Part shown: positions 1 to 10,488 of the stretch, piece by piece
Layout: each line of letters opens with the position of its first letter
Position numbering within the stretch: the first letter of the stretch is position 1
NCBI RefSeq assembly: GCF_000378825.1
Contig: NZ_KB900388.1
Span: forward strand, 1,870,500 to 1,934,499
DNA: 64,000 nucleotides
From: Salinispora vitiensis
GTDB lineage: Bacteria > Actinomycetota > Actinomycetes > Mycobacteriales > Micromonosporaceae
Direction: 5' to 3'
Position numbers and translations under genes: made by a program
Notes under the pieces: generated by a model
Databases searched by the model: none
The model's input: the letters and a program-made list of their open reading frames with translations, nothing else
Told to the model about the DNA's origin: nothing

Positions 1-177
1 CTGCCGGTGCCGGGGAAGCCGTACAGCTTCGGGGAGTTGCAGGCGGCGCAGGCCGCTGGCGACCGGCAGGCCCTGGCTGACCGGAAGCGTCCGTTGCTGC
101 GGCTACACCTGACCGATCGGTCGGCGGGGGTGACGCAGCTGTTGGAGGCGGCTGGCGCGCTAACCAGGCGACGATGA
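1..177 (+). CDS. pgi: Glucose-6-phosphate isomerase, C-terminal end (partial)
   Basis: The first 58 codons read in frame 1 and end at a TGA at 175-177; the start lies outside the window. The visible text ([20 protein letters not shown], then [11 protein letters not shown]) resembles the C-terminus of actinobacterial glucose-6-phosphate isomerase as I remember it. That enzyme interconverts glucose-6-P and fructose-6-P in the cytoplasm. Position supports the call, since zwf starts 31 bases downstream on the same strand and pgi commonly precedes zwf-opcA-pgl in this order. No catalytic residue is visible in the fragment, so the assignment rests on tail similarity and context. Confidence 0.7.
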   Translation: MPVPGKPYSFGELQAAQAAGDRQALADRKRPLLRLHLTDRSAGVTQLLEAAGALTRRR

Positions 178-208
178 CGGACGAAACAAGGCGGAGCGAG
201 GAGACGGC

Positions 209-1726
209 GTGACCAACCCGTTACGCGACCCGCAGGACCGACGGCTGCCCCGCATCCCGGAACCCTGCGCTCTGGTCATTTTCGGCGTTACCGGGGACCT
301 GGCCCGCAAAAAGTTACTCCCCGCGGTGTACGACCTTGCGAACCGAGGGCTGCTGCCACCGAGCTTCGTCGTGCTCGGCTTCGCCCGCCGGGACTGGGAT
401 GACAGCGACTTCGAGTCCGTCGCCCAGGCCGCGGCGAAGGAGCATGCCCGCACTCCTTGGCGAGAGGAGGTGTGGGCGCGGCTGGCCGGCAACATCAAGT
501 TCGTCGGCGGGTCATTCGACGAGGACGCCGCGTTCGACCAGTTGGCGGGCACGTTGGACGGGCTACGCCAGTCGCACGGCATTCCCGGCAACGCCGCCTT
601 CTACTTCGCCATCCCCCCGGCGGCCTTCCCGGTGGTACTCAAGCAGCTCGCCCGCACCGGAATATCGGATAACGCCAGCTCCGGCGGGTGGCGCCGAGTC
701 GTGGTCGAGAAGCCGTTCGGGCACGATCTGCCCTCGGCGAAGGAACTCAACGACCTGGTGGACGATGTCTTCACCCGTCGGGACGTCTTCCGCATCGACC
801 ACTACCTGGGCAAGGAGACAGTCCAGAACATCCTGGCCCTGCGGTTCGCCAACAACCTGTTCGAGCCGTTGTGGAACTCGAGATACGTCGACTCGGTGCA
901 GATCACCATGGCCGAGGATGTGGGGATCGGCACCCGGGCCGGGTTCTACGACACCGCTGGCGCCGCCCGGGACGTGCTCCAGAACCACCTCCTTCAGCTG
1001 CTCGCGCTGGTGGCGATGGAGGAGCCCACCAGCTTTGCCGCCGACGAGATCCGCGCCGAGAAACTCAAGGTGCTCAAGGCCATCACCCTGCCACCGGATG
1101 TGCACCAGGGGACCGTACGCGGCCAGTACCTGCCCGGCTGGGTCGGCGGCGAGCGTGCCCTCGGCTACCTGGACGAGGAGGGAGTCCCGGCCGACTCGAC
1201 CACCGAGACCTACGTCGCGGTGCAGCTTGGCATCCAGAACCGCCGGTGGGCGGGGGTGCCCTTCTACATCCGCGCCGGCAAACGGATGCCCCGCCAGGTG
1301 ACCGAGGTCGCGGTCATGTTCAAGAAGGCCCCACACCTGCCGTTCAACGACGCCGATGTGAAGTCGCTGGGCAACAACCAGCTCGTCATCCGGGTCCAGC
1401 CGGACGAGGGCGTGGTCCTCAAGTTCGGCTCCAAGGTGCCCGGGACCGCGATGGAGGTCCGCGACATCGCGATGGACTTCCAGTACGGCGAAGCGTTCAC
1501 CGAGGCCAGCCCAAAGGCGTACGAGCGGCTGGTGCTGGACGTCCTGATCGGCGACCGCACCCTCTTCCCGGACGCCGCCGAGGTCGAGCAGAGCTGGCGG
1601 GTGGTGGACCCGCTGGAACAGGCCTGGGCGGACACGAAACCGGAGCCCTACCGATCCGGTGAGTGGGGTCCCCGCCGCACCGACGAGATGCTGGCCCGGA
1701 CGGGCCGCGCCTGGCGGCGGGCGTGA
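209..1726 (+). CDS. zwf: Glucose-6-phosphate 1-dehydrogenase
   Basis: Oxidises glucose-6-P to 6-phosphogluconolactone with NAD(P)+, the entry step of the oxidative pentose phosphate pathway. The 505-residue length is normal. The nucleotide-binding motif [10 protein letters not shown] lies at about 26-35, EKPFGHD at 167-173, and the active-site signature RIDHYLGKE at 195-203. The GTG start is preceded by a GAGGAG-type ribosome site. It follows pgi and leads into opcA (gap 34 bases) and pgl, so one transcript is likely. Two leucines are encoded by the rare codon TTA (221-223, codon 5; 314-316, codon 36). In actinomycetes such codons are read by the bldA-type tRNA. Confidence 0.97.
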   Translation: MTNPLRDPQDRRLPRIPEPCALVIFGVTGDLARKKLLPAVYDLANRGLLPPSFVVLGFARRDWDDSDFESVAQAAAKEHARTPWREEVWARLAGNIKFVGGSFDEDAAFDQLAGTLDGLRQSHGIPGNAAFYFAIPPAAFPVVLKQLARTGISDNASSGGWRRVVVEKPFGHDLPSAKELNDLVDDVFTRRDVFRIDHYLGKETVQNILALRFANNLFEPLWNSRYVDSVQITMAEDVGIGTRAGFYDTAGAARDVLQNHLLQLLALVAMEEPTSFAADEIRAEKLKVLKAITLPPDVHQGTVRGQYLPGWVGGERALGYLDEEGVPADSTTETYVAVQLGIQNRRWAGVPFYIRAGKRMPRQVTEVAVMFKKAPHLPFNDADVKSLGNNQLVIRVQPDEGVVLKFGSKVPGTAMEVRDIAMDFQYGEAFTEASPKAYERLVLDVLIGDRTLFPDAAEVEQSWRVVDPLEQAWADTKPEPYRSGEWGPRRTDEMLARTGRAWRRA

Positions 1727-1760
1727 CGACCGGGCGACGCGAGCGGACTGGGAGGCAGCG

Positions 1761-2774
1761 ATGATCGGCCTGTGGGACACCACCGGCAACGAGGTGGTCA
1801 GGGCGCTCGCTGCCGAACGGCGCAGCGCCGGCGGGGTGGCCAGTGGCATGGCACTCACCCTGATCGTGGTGGTGGACGAGAAGCGGGTCCGCGAGGCGGA
1901 GGCGGCGGCGACGATCGCCTCCGCCGCCCACCCGTGCCGGCTGCTGATCGTGGTTCGTTCCGATGTAGACCGAGATCGAAGCCGGCTGGACGCGGAGATC
2001 GTCGTGGGGGGCCGGCTCGGCCCCGGTGAGGCGGTGGTGGCCCGGATGCACGGGCGGCTGGCCCTGCACGCCGAGTCGGTGGTGATGCCGCTGCTGGTGC
2101 CGGACGTACCGGTGGTGACCTGGTGGCACGCGGATCCGCCAGCCGAGATCGCCACCGACTTCCTAGGCGTGGTGGCGGACCGGCGCATCACCGACGCCGC
2201 GCAGGCCGACAACCCGATCGAGGCGCTGCGGCAGCGGGCGCACGACTACGCGCCCGGTGACACCGACCTGGCCTGGACCCGCGTCACGTTGTGGCGCACC
2301 CTGGTGGCGGGCGCCTTCGACACCACCGAGGCACGGGTCACCGCGGCGACCGTGGTGGCGCCACCGACCGACCCGACGGCCGCGCTGATGCGCGGCTGGC
2401 TCGCCGCCCGACTGGGGATCGATCCCGAGTGGCGGCACACCGACCAGCACTCCCGAATGCATGAGGTGCAATTGCGCTGCGCCAACGGCGACGAGCTGAC
2501 GCTGACCCGCAACGACAGCATGGCGGTGTTCCGCCGCAGCGACCAGGAGGACCGCCTCCTGCCGCTGGTACGCCGGCCGCTCGGCGACGAGTTGGCCGAG
2601 GAGTTACGCCGACTCGACGCCGACCAGGTGTACGCGGAGGCACTCGGTGCCGCGGCCGGGATCTCCGGGCTGGAACGCCGTCCCGCCCAACGGGTACACA
2701 TCTGGAAAGACCCGGCCCAGGCCCGGCAGGCCGAGGCGGGGATCACTGCGCACGCGGGGGTCGCGCGGGCATGA
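1761..2774 (+). CDS. opcA: Glucose-6-phosphate dehydrogenase assembly protein OpcA
   Basis: OpcA is required for active G6PDH in actinobacteria and cyanobacteria, and its gene almost always follows zwf. The protein is 337 residues and begins MIGLWDTTGNEVVRAL, the typical OpcA N-terminus. I chose the ATG at 1761 because GGAGG lies 5 bases upstream; longer in-frame readings back to 1659 lack a ribosome site and run into zwf. Its stop overlaps the pgl start by 4 bases (ATGA), indicating translational coupling. One TTA leucine codon lies at 2604-2606. No catalytic motif is expected. Confidence 0.95.
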   Translation: MIGLWDTTGNEVVRALAAERRSAGGVASGMALTLIVVVDEKRVREAEAAATIASAAHPCRLLIVVRSDVDRDRSRLDAEIVVGGRLGPGEAVVARMHGRLALHAESVVMPLLVPDVPVVTWWHADPPAEIATDFLGVVADRRITDAAQADNPIEALRQRAHDYAPGDTDLAWTRVTLWRTLVAGAFDTTEARVTAATVVAPPTDPTAALMRGWLAARLGIDPEWRHTDQHSRMHEVQLRCANGDELTLTRNDSMAVFRRSDQEDRLLPLVRRPLGDELAEELRRLDADQVYAEALGAAAGISGLERRPAQRVHIWKDPAQARQAEAGITAHAGVARA

Positions 2775-3541
2775 GCGAGGCGAGTATCGCGGTCCACGCC
2801 GACGCCGAGCTGCTGGCGCAGGCGGCGGCCGCCCGGTTACTGGTCCGCATCCTCGATGCGCAGGCCGGGCGCGGTCAGGCGTCGGTGGTGTTGACCGGCG
2901 GGCGGATCGCCGCCGCCGTCTACCGTGCCTTGGCGGCGCTGCCCGCCCGCGAGGCGGTCGACTGGTCCCGGGTGGACGTCTGGTGGGGCGACGAGCGGTT
3001 CCTGCCCGAGGGTGACCCGCAGCGCAACGCGACGCAGGCCCAGGCGGCGTTCCTGGACGCGGTGCCGCTGAACCCGGCCCGGGTGCACCCGATGCCGGCT
3101 TCGGACGACCCGGCCGGCAGCGACCCGGAGGAGGCAGCCGCCCGGTACGCGGCGGAGCTGGCCCAGGCGGCCCGCCCCGGCACCGCCGTCCTCCCCCACT
3201 TCGACGTGCTCCTGCTGGGGGTGGGCGAGGACGGACACGTGGCCTCGGTCTTCCCGGAGCATCCGGTGCACTACGAGAGCCGGCCGGTCAGTGCGGTCCG
3301 GGGCAGCCCGAAGCCGCCGCCGGTCCGGACCACCCTGACCCTGCCGACGATCAACACCGCGGAGGAGGTGTGGCTGGTCGCCAGCGGGGCGGACAAAGCC
3401 CGCGCGGTCGGCCTGGCGCTGGCTGGTGCGGGGCCGGTGCAGCTCCCGGCCGCCGGTGTGCGGGGCACCAACCGCACCCTCTGGCTGCTCGATCGCAGCG
3501 CCGCCGCCGACCTACCCGCCCGTTTCCGCAGCCTTCGCTGA
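2771..3541 (+). CDS. pgl: 6-phosphogluconolactonase
   Basis: Hydrolyses 6-phosphogluconolactone to 6-phosphogluconate, the second step of the oxidative pentose phosphate pathway. The protein is 256 residues. Family motifs are visible: LTGGR near 41-45 (sugar-phosphate binding), WGDER at 72-76, and GVGEDGHVASVFP at 150-162, which contains the catalytic Asp-Gly-His. The start overlaps the opcA stop. This is the last gene of the pgi-zwf-opcA-pgl run; a strong hairpin follows 60 bases later. It has a TTA codon at 2837-2839, so every complete gene of this operon contains TTA. Confidence 0.95.
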   Translation: MSEASIAVHADAELLAQAAAARLLVRILDAQAGRGQASVVLTGGRIAAAVYRALAALPAREAVDWSRVDVWWGDERFLPEGDPQRNATQAQAAFLDAVPLNPARVHPMPASDDPAGSDPEEAAARYAAELAQAARPGTAVLPHFDVLLLGVGEDGHVASVFPEHPVHYESRPVSAVRGSPKPPPVRTTLTLPTINTAEEVWLVASGADKARAVGLALAGAGPVQLPAAGVRGTNRTLWLLDRSAAADLPARFRSLR

Positions 3542-3601
3542 GCTGCCGCTTGTGGCGGCACCGCGGACGGGGCGGCACCGGCGGCGGGATGGGGAAAACG
3601 A

Positions 3602-3639
3602 ACCGCGCGCGGCTCGTCCGAAGACGAACCGCGCGCGGT
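3602..3639. terminator. Bidirectional hairpin terminator between pgl and secG
   Basis: Near-perfect 17-bp stem (3602-3618 with 3623-3639) closed by a CGAA tetraloop; the only defect is one C/A mismatch. Both arms contain the self-complementary CCGCGCGCGG. It sits between the convergent genes pgl (+) and secG (-) and is the only structure there. There is no T-tract, as is usual in high-GC actinobacteria. Confidence 0.75.
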
Positions 3640-3659
3640 GGTGACTCGAGGTGCTGGGC

Positions 3660-3920
3660 TCAGCCGACGCTAGCCTGCTGAAGCCGCAGCCAAAGCCCAA
3701 GACCGACGATGCAAGCGAACCAGACAATGCCCACCAGAACGGTGTAGCGGTCCAGGTTCTTCTCGGCGACCGACGACCCAGCCAGGCTGGAGCTGACCCC
3801 GCCGCCGAACATGCTGGACATCCCACCGCCCTTACCCCGGTGTAGCAGGATCAGCAGGGTGAGCATGACGCTCGTAATGACCAGCAACACGATCAACGTG
3901 TACGCGAACCAGATCGGCAT
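3660..3920 (-). CDS. secG: Protein translocase subunit SecG
   Basis: Small integral membrane subunit of the SecYEG channel. The 86 residues hold two hydrophobic segments (about 4-25 and 58-78) joined by a Gly/Ser-rich loop containing RGKGGGMSSMFGG, the classic SecG signature. The ATG is preceded by GAGAGGA about 12 bases away. It lies 96 bases downstream of tpiA on the same strand; gap-pgk-tpiA-secG order is common in actinobacteria, so it may be the last gene of the glycolytic operon. It converges with pgl across a strong hairpin. Confidence 0.95.
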   Translation of the reverse strand: MPIWFAYTLIVLLVITSVMLTLLILLHRGKGGGMSSMFGGGVSSSLAGSSVAEKNLDRYTVLVGIVWFACIVGLGLWLRLQQASVG

Positions 3921-4016
3921 GGCGGGGGACAGTCCTCTCGTTGCGATCCTCGCCCGAGCAGAACGGGCACGGTGGCACCGACCGACGGACGGGCGGAGTC
4001 AAGGATAGCGAAGCGG

Positions 4017-4808
4017 TCAGCCGGTGGTGTGCTCCGGGAACCGGCAGATCTTCGCGAACTCCTCAGCGTCCAGGCTGGCGCCACCGACAAGGGCGCCATC
4101 CACGTCCGGCTGAGCCATGATGGCGGCCACGTTCGACGACTTGACCGACCCGCCGTACAGGATCCGCACCTGGTCGGCCGTCTCCTGGCCGAACTGCCCG
4201 GCGAGGCGCTGACGGAGCGCCCCGCAGACCTCCTGGGCGTCCTCCGGGGTGGCCGTCTTGCCGGTGCCGATCGCCCAGACCGGCTCGTACGCGACGACAA
4301 CCTGGGTCACCTGCTCGGCGGAGAGCCCCTTGAGGGCGGCGTCGAGCTGGTCGTTGCAGTGCGCCACCTGGCCGCCCTGCTCCCGAACGTCCAGCCCTTC
4401 CCCCACGCAGAGGATCGGGGCGAGACCATGGGTGAGCGCCGCCTGCACCTTCGCGTTGACGACCGCGTCATCCTCGTGGTGGTTCGCCCGCCGCTCGGAG
4501 TGGCCGACGGCCACGTAGGTGCAGCCCAGCTTCGTCAGCATCGGCCCGGCGATGTCACCGGTGTGCGCTCCCGATGCGTGCGGCGAGAGGTCCTGCGCGC
4601 CGTAACCAACGAGCAGCTTGTCCCCGTCCACGGCGGTCTGCACCGTCCGCAGGTCGGTGAACGGCGGTAGCACCACCGTCTCGACCTCGGTGAGCTGCTC
4701 CGCGGTGAGGCTCGCGGCGAGCTTCTGCACCAGCAGGTTCGCCTCGAGATGGTTGAGGTTCATCTTCCAGTTGCCGGCCATCAGCGGCCGGCGGGTGGGG
4801 TTGGCCAT
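4017..4808 (-). CDS. tpiA: Triosephosphate isomerase
   Basis: Interconverts dihydroxyacetone phosphate and glyceraldehyde-3-phosphate in glycolysis and gluconeogenesis. The 263-residue length is normal. Catalytic parts are intact: GNWKMN at 12-17 (Lys15), GHSERR at 102-107 (His103), [12 protein letters not shown] at about 173-184 (Glu175, then flexible loop 6), and a phosphate-binding YGGSVK near 218. Its ATG abuts the pgk stop with no intervening base (TGA-ATG), so it is probably translated by coupling with pgk. Confidence 0.98.
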   Translation of the reverse strand: MANPTRRPLMAGNWKMNLNHLEANLLVQKLAASLTAEQLTEVETVVLPPFTDLRTVQTAVDGDKLLVGYGAQDLSPHASGAHTGDIAGPMLTKLGCTYVAVGHSERRANHHEDDAVVNAKVQAALTHGLAPILCVGEGLDVREQGGQVAHCNDQLDAALKGLSAEQVTQVVVAYEPVWAIGTGKTATPEDAQEVCGALRQRLAGQFGQETADQVRILYGGSVKSSNVAAIMAQPDVDGALVGGASLDAEEFAKICRFPEHTTG

Positions 4809-6008
4809 TCAGCTCTCCAAGGCCGCGATGCCGGGGAGGGTCTTGCCCTCCAGGTACTCAAGACTGGCGCCGCCACCGGTGGAGATGTGGCTGAACGCCT
4901 GCTCGTCGAGGCCGAGCGCCCGCACCGCGGCGGCGGAGTCACCGCCACCGACCACGGTGAACGCGTCCGACTTCGCGATCGCCTCGGCGACACCGCGGGT
5001 GCCGTGCGCGAAGGCCGCCATCTCGAACACGCCCATCGGGCCGTTCCAGAAGATCGTCCGAGCGTCCCGCAGCGCGGCGGCGAAACCAGCCACCGTCTCC
5101 GGGCCGATGTCGAGCCCGACCCGCTTGCTGGGGATCCCGTCGGCCCGCACCGTGTCGTGCGGGGCGTCCGGGGCGAACGCGTCCGCCGCCACCACGTCAA
5201 CCGGCAGCATGATCTTGCCGTCGGCGCGCTCCAGCAGGCTTCGGCAGGTCTCGACCATCTCCTCCTCCAGCAGCGAGGAGCCCACCTCGTGGCCCTGCGC
5301 CTTCAGGAAGGTGAAGCACATGCCGCCGCCGACCAGCAGCCGGTCGACCTTCGGCAGCAACGCCTCGATCACCGCCAGCTTGTCGGAGACCTTCGACCCA
5401 CCGAGCACCACCACGTACGGGCGGTCCGGCTCCCCGGCGAGGGTGCCGAGCACCTCCACCTCGCGCAGCACCAGCCGGCCCGCCACGTGCGGCAGCCGGG
5501 CCGGTACGTCGTACACGCTGGCGTGCCGACGGTGCACCGCGCCGAACGCGTCGTCCACGTACGCGTCGGCGAGCGCGGCGAGCTGGTCGGCGAAGGCGCC
5601 CCGCTCCACCTCGTCCTTGCTGGTCTCACCCGGGTTGAACCGAAGGTTCTCCAGCAGGGCGACCTGGCCGTCGGCGAGGCCCGCCACCGTGGACCGGGCC
5701 GAGTCGCCCACCGTGTCCTCGGCGAAGTGCACCGGCGCGCCGAGCAGCTCACCGAGCCGCCCGGCGACCGCGCGCAGGCTGAACGCCGGGTCGGGGCTGC
5801 CCTTCGGCCGCCCCAGGTGGGAGCAGACGACCACCTTCGCGCCGGCCTGGACCAGCGCGCCCAGGGTCGGCAGCACGGCCCGGATCCGACCGTCGTCGGT
5901 GATCTGACCAGTCTGCTTGTCGAGCGGGACGTTCAGGTCCGCGCGGACCAACACCCGCCGACCCGTTACCTCCTCGGCGAGCAGGTCGTCGAGGGTGCGG
6001 ATAGTCAC
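4809..6008 (-). CDS. pgk: Phosphoglycerate kinase
   Basis: Transfers phosphate from 1,3-bisphosphoglycerate to ADP in glycolysis. The 399-residue length is typical. Features seen are an N-terminal [12 protein letters not shown] substrate-binding segment, a central [12 protein letters not shown] segment, and the C-terminal nucleotide-binding stretch [11 protein letters not shown]. The start is GTG. It lies 52 bases downstream of gap and directly abuts tpiA, forming a gap-pgk-tpiA unit. No anomalies seen. Confidence 0.98.
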   Translation of the reverse strand: MTIRTLDDLLAEEVTGRRVLVRADLNVPLDKQTGQITDDGRIRAVLPTLGALVQAGAKVVVCSHLGRPKGSPDPAFSLRAVAGRLGELLGAPVHFAEDTVGDSARSTVAGLADGQVALLENLRFNPGETSKDEVERGAFADQLAALADAYVDDAFGAVHRRHASVYDVPARLPHVAGRLVLREVEVLGTLAGEPDRPYVVVLGGSKVSDKLAVIEALLPKVDRLLVGGGMCFTFLKAQGHEVGSSLLEEEMVETCRSLLERADGKIMLPVDVVAADAFAPDAPHDTVRADGIPSKRVGLDIGPETVAGFAAALRDARTIFWNGPMGVFEMAAFAHGTRGVAEAIAKSDAFTVVGGGDSAAAVRALGLDEQAFSHISTGGGASLEYLEGKTLPGIAALES

Positions 6009-6060
6009 CGGACCGACCTTCCCTTCGTCACCAGGCCCCCCGCGAGCTGCCTACGCGCAC

Positions 6061-7158
<1,098 letters not shown>

Positions 7159-7285
7159 TCATCTCGGCCGCCCCGCCGCGGTCCGAGGGACCGACCGCCC
7201 GAGGCGGTGCGCACGGCGAGGAATGCCGAGTGCCGGCTCCCTTGCCGTACGCAGCGACCCTATCCGAGCATGGGGGGTCTTGCTC

Positions 7286-7304
7286 CGGCGGGTGGTTCCC
7301 GCCG
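7286..7304 (-). terminator. Short GC-rich hairpin after whiA
   Basis: Seven-bp perfect stem (7286-7292 CGGCGGG with 7298-7304) and a 5-base loop, beginning 8 bases after the whiA stop on the minus strand. It could end the rapZ-yvcK-whiA transcript ahead of gap. The stem is short and has no T-tract, so this is moderate evidence only. Confidence 0.4.
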
Positions 7305-7312
7305 CCGTCCTA

Positions 7313-8293
7313 TCAGACCACGAGCATGTCCGGCGTGACTGCCGCTTCGGTATCCGGGATGCCGAGATCGCGGGCCCGCTTGTCGGCGAGCGCGAGCAGC
7401 CGCCGGATCCGTCCAGCGATCGCATCCTTGGTCAACGGCGGGTCGGCCAGCGCGCCCAGCTCCTCCAGCGATGCCTGGCGGTGCTCCAGCCGCAGCCGCC
7501 CGGCCGAGGTCAGGTGGTGTGGCGCGTCGTCGGCGAGGATCTCCAGGGCACGGGTGACCCGGGCGGCGGCGGCGACCGCCGCGCGCGCCGACCGACGCAG
7601 GTTCGCGTCGTCGAAGTTCGCCAACCGGTTCGCGGTGGCCCGCACCTCCCGCCGGACCCGACGTTCCTCCCAGGCCAGCACGCTGGAGTGGGCACCGATC
7701 CGGGTGAGTAGGGCGGCGATGGCGTCGCCGTCCTTGACGACCACCCGGTCCACCCCGCGCACCTCGCGGTTCTTCGCGGCGATGCCGATCCGGCGGGCCG
7801 CGCCGACCAGGGCGAGTGCCGACTCCGGGCCGGGGCAGGTGATCTCCATCGCACTGGAGCGACCCGGCTCGGTCAGCGAACCGTGTGCCATGAACGCGCC
7901 ACGCCACGCCGAGACCGCGCAGCAGACGCTGGCGGCCACCACATGCGGTGGCAGGCCCCGCACCGGACGACCGCGGACATCGAGCAGGCCGGTCTGCCGG
8001 GCCAGGAACTCCCCGTCCTTGACCACCCGCACGATGAAGTGGCTGCCCTTGCGCAGGCCGCCGGAGGCGAGGACGTGGATCTCGCTGGGGTAGCCGTAGA
8101 CATCGGCGATCTCCCGCCGCAGCCGCCGGGCCACCGCCCCGGTGTCCAGCTCGGCCTCCACGACCACCCGGCCGGAGACGATGTGCAACCCACCGGCGAA
8201 GCGCAGCAGCGCCGCCATCTCCGCCCGCCGGCAGCAGGGCTTGGGCACGTCAACCCGGCTCAGCTCGTCCTTGACCGCCGCCGTCATCGCCAT
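7313..8293 (-). CDS. whiA: DNA-binding protein WhiA (sporulation regulator)
   Basis: WhiA has an N-terminal domain related to LAGLIDADG homing endonucleases and a C-terminal helix-turn-helix. In Streptomyces it activates sporulation-septation genes together with WhiB. I chose the ATG at 8293 ([14 protein letters not shown], 326 aa), the usual family start, with GAGAGGA six bases upstream; a longer reading from 8308 lacks this spacing. C-terminal HTH text such as [17 protein letters not shown] is visible. It follows yvcK by 54 bases, in the conserved order rapZ-yvcK-whiA. Confidence 0.97.
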   Translation of the reverse strand: MAMTAAVKDELSRVDVPKPCCRRAEMAALLRFAGGLHIVSGRVVVEAELDTGAVARRLRREIADVYGYPSEIHVLASGGLRKGSHFIVRVVKDGEFLARQTGLLDVRGRPVRGLPPHVVAASVCCAVSAWRGAFMAHGSLTEPGRSSAMEITCPGPESALALVGAARRIGIAAKNREVRGVDRVVVKDGDAIAALLTRIGAHSSVLAWEERRVRREVRATANRLANFDDANLRRSARAAVAAAARVTRALEILADDAPHHLTSAGRLRLEHRQASLEELGALADPPLTKDAIAGRIRRLLALADKRARDLGIPDTEAAVTPDMLVV

Positions 8294-8347
8294 TGTGCGT
8301 CCTCTCACGGACCGGTTCCGGCGTGTCGCCGGAGATTACGTACGTGT

Positions 8348-9340
8348 CTAACGAGCGGCGCCCAGGACCGGCACCAAAGCAGCGGCGAGAGCCGCCGAAT
8401 CATGACAGGGCGTGCCGTCGTTGACCGCAACCGGGGCGAGGATCAGCCGAGCGCCCAGCGATTCTGCCGCACGCTCGACCGGCTCGGGGTCACCCACCGC
8501 CTTGACGTCTCCGAGTACGCAGTCGACCCGCAGCTTCGGCAGGTACCACCGCAGCTCGGCCAGGTGATCAGCGACAGAGAGCCCGAACGTCTCCTTCTCG
8601 GCGGCCAGGTTGAGGGTGACCAGCCGGCGGGCGGGGCTTTCGGCGATGGCCGCGGCCAGCTCCGGCACCAACAGGTGCGGCAGTACGCTGGTATACCAGC
8701 TACCCGGGCCGAAGAGGAGCCAGTCGGCGGCGCCGATGGCGGCCAACGCCTCGGGGCAGGCCTCCGGCGCCTCCGGATTCAGCCGCAGCGACTCGACCCG
8801 ACCGGCGGTGACGGCCACCTGATGCTGGCCGCTGACGATGCTGACCTCCGCCGGCCGGCCGGGGTCAGCGCCCCGGACCCGTGCCTCGATCCCGACCGGC
8901 TCGCAGGACATCGGCAGCACCCGCCCCACCGTGCCCAACATCGCGCCGGCATGCTCCAGCGCCGCCACCGGGTCGCCGAGCAGGTCCATCAGCCCGCAGA
9001 GCACGAGATTGCCGACGGCGTGCCCGGTCAGTCCGCCCGCGGTGCCCGACCGGTCGCCGGGCGCCGGCGTCGGGACCGCGGCGAAGCGGTGTTGGAAGAG
9101 CCCGGCGCTGCGCTGTGTGGCGGGATGATCTCCGGCCAGCGCGACGAGTGCCTGCCGCAGGTCCCCCGGCGGCAGCCCGCCCCGCTCCGCCCGCAGCCGG
9201 CCGCTGGACCCGCCGTCGTCGCCGACCGTCACCACCGCGGTCAGATCAAGGTCGAGTTCGGGAGCGCAGCGCCGCAGTGCCCGCAGCGAAGCGGATAGTC
9301 CGTGCCCACCGCCGAAGGTGACCACCCGGATAGCCGTCAC
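8348..9340 (-). CDS. yvcK: Gluconeogenesis factor YvcK/CofD-like, UDP-sugar binding
   Basis: Member of the YvcK (CofD-like) family, which binds UDP-sugars and helps balance carbon flux and cell-wall precursor supply. The 330-residue protein begins MTAIRVVTFGGGHGLSASLR, with the family glycine-rich motif TFGGGHGLS. The GTG start overlaps the rapZ stop by 4 bases, indicating translational coupling. It lies between rapZ and whiA, the order found across actinobacteria and firmicutes. It is cytoplasmic, with no membrane segments. Confidence 0.94.
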   Translation of the reverse strand: MTAIRVVTFGGGHGLSASLRALRRCAPELDLDLTAVVTVGDDGGSSGRLRAERGGLPPGDLRQALVALAGDHPATQRSAGLFQHRFAAVPTPAPGDRSGTAGGLTGHAVGNLVLCGLMDLLGDPVAALEHAGAMLGTVGRVLPMSCEPVGIEARVRGADPGRPAEVSIVSGQHQVAVTAGRVESLRLNPEAPEACPEALAAIGAADWLLFGPGSWYTSVLPHLLVPELAAAIAESPARRLVTLNLAAEKETFGLSVADHLAELRWYLPKLRVDCVLGDVKAVGDPEPVERAAESLGARLILAPVAVNDGTPCHDSAALAAALVPVLGAAR

Positions 9341-10245
9341 TCGCGCCCCAGGTCCCGGTGCTGCGCGTTGACGGCGAGGCCGGTCTGACGCAGCCGCACG
9401 GCCAGCTCCTCGGCGATGGCGACACTGCGGTGCTTGCCACCGGTACAGCCGACGGCGGCGGTCAGATACCGCTTTCCCTCCCGCTCGAAACCAGCGGTGG
9501 TGGCATTGAGCAGGTCGGCGTAGGTCGCCACGAAGTCCTCGGCGCCCTCCTGGCCCAACACGTACGAGCTGACCGCCGCCACCTGCCCGGTGTGCTCGCG
9601 CAGCTCCGGAACCCAGTACGGGTTCGGCAGAAACCGGGCGTCGCAGACGAAGTCGGCATCCGGCGGTACGCCGTACTTGAAACCGAAGGAGACCACGGTA
9701 ACTCGCAGCCGGCGGGCGTCCTCGGCGCCGAAGAGCTCCTCGATCCGCCGACGCAGCTGGTTGACGTTGAGGTGGCTGGTGTCGACGAACACATCGGCCT
9801 GGTCGCGAGCCCCCTCCAGCAGCCCGCGCTCAACCGCGATGCCGTCGGCGAGCCGCCCCTCCCCCTGCATGGGGTGCGAGCGCCGGACGCTCTCAAAGCG
9901 CCGGATCAACACCTCGTCGTCGGCGTCAACGAAGACCACCCGCGGGGCGAAGCCCCGCTCCTTGAGCTCCCGGATCGCCCCGGCTAGGTCGGTGGAGAAC
10001 GCCCGGGAGCGCACATCCAGCACCATCGCCGTACGGCGGGCGGCGCCACCGGCCTTCATCGCCAGCTCGGCCATGTCCAGCATCAGCGCCTGGGGCAGGT
10101 TGTCGACCACGTAGTAGCCGACGTTCTCCAGCGCGCGGGCAACAGTGCTGCGCCCACCGCCGGAGACCCCGGTCACCACCACGAGCGTGGTGTCGGCGCC
10201 CGACGGATCGGGCCCGTCCGGCACGCTCGGCTGCCCCTCGATCAC
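9337..10245 (-). CDS. rapZ: RNase adapter RapZ / nucleotide-binding protein YvcJ family
   Basis: P-loop protein of 302 residues. In E. coli RapZ guides GlmZ sRNA to RNase E; the role in actinobacteria is unclear. The Walker A motif GVSGGGRST lies at 26-34. The C-terminal conserved GCTGGKHRSVAIAEELA block is present. GTG start at 10245. It opens the rapZ-yvcK-whiA unit. In many actinobacteria uvrC lies directly upstream; here recQ and two other genes separate them (10.4-14.1 kb). Confidence 0.94.
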   Translation of the reverse strand: MIEGQPSVPDGPDPSGADTTLVVVTGVSGGGRSTVARALENVGYYVVDNLPQALMLDMAELAMKAGGAARRTAMVLDVRSRAFSTDLAGAIRELKERGFAPRVVFVDADDEVLIRRFESVRRSHPMQGEGRLADGIAVERGLLEGARDQADVFVDTSHLNVNQLRRRIEELFGAEDARRLRVTVVSFGFKYGVPPDADFVCDARFLPNPYWVPELREHTGQVAAVSSYVLGQEGAEDFVATYADLLNATTAGFEREGKRYLTAAVGCTGGKHRSVAIAEELAVRLRQTGLAVNAQHRDLGRE

Positions 10246-10488
10246 CTGGTACCCCCAACCTGTGACACCGCGCCCCGAACTGGGCCACGGGTTCGAACAG
10301 CGACTCTAACCCGCCGAACCACCCAGATCTCCCGCGTCACATTCCCGACACCGAGACAGCTCGCCCCGCATCGGCCACCAGACTTCTGCGCCCGCGACAA
10401 TCTCAGGTCGCCCCGGCAGGTGGGTTGACGTACCGCCGTCGGGGAATCAGCTGGCCGGCCAGGGCTACCACCAGTCCGAACGGCCGAT

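Noticed and set aside
1659..1760. Longer opcA start overlapping zwf
   Set aside because: No ribosome site and the extension is not OpcA-like; the ATG at 1761 has GGAGG.
563..2212. Minus-strand open frame opposite zwf and opcA
   Set aside because: Mirrors coding strands with strong GC3 bias; no homology recognised and no start context.
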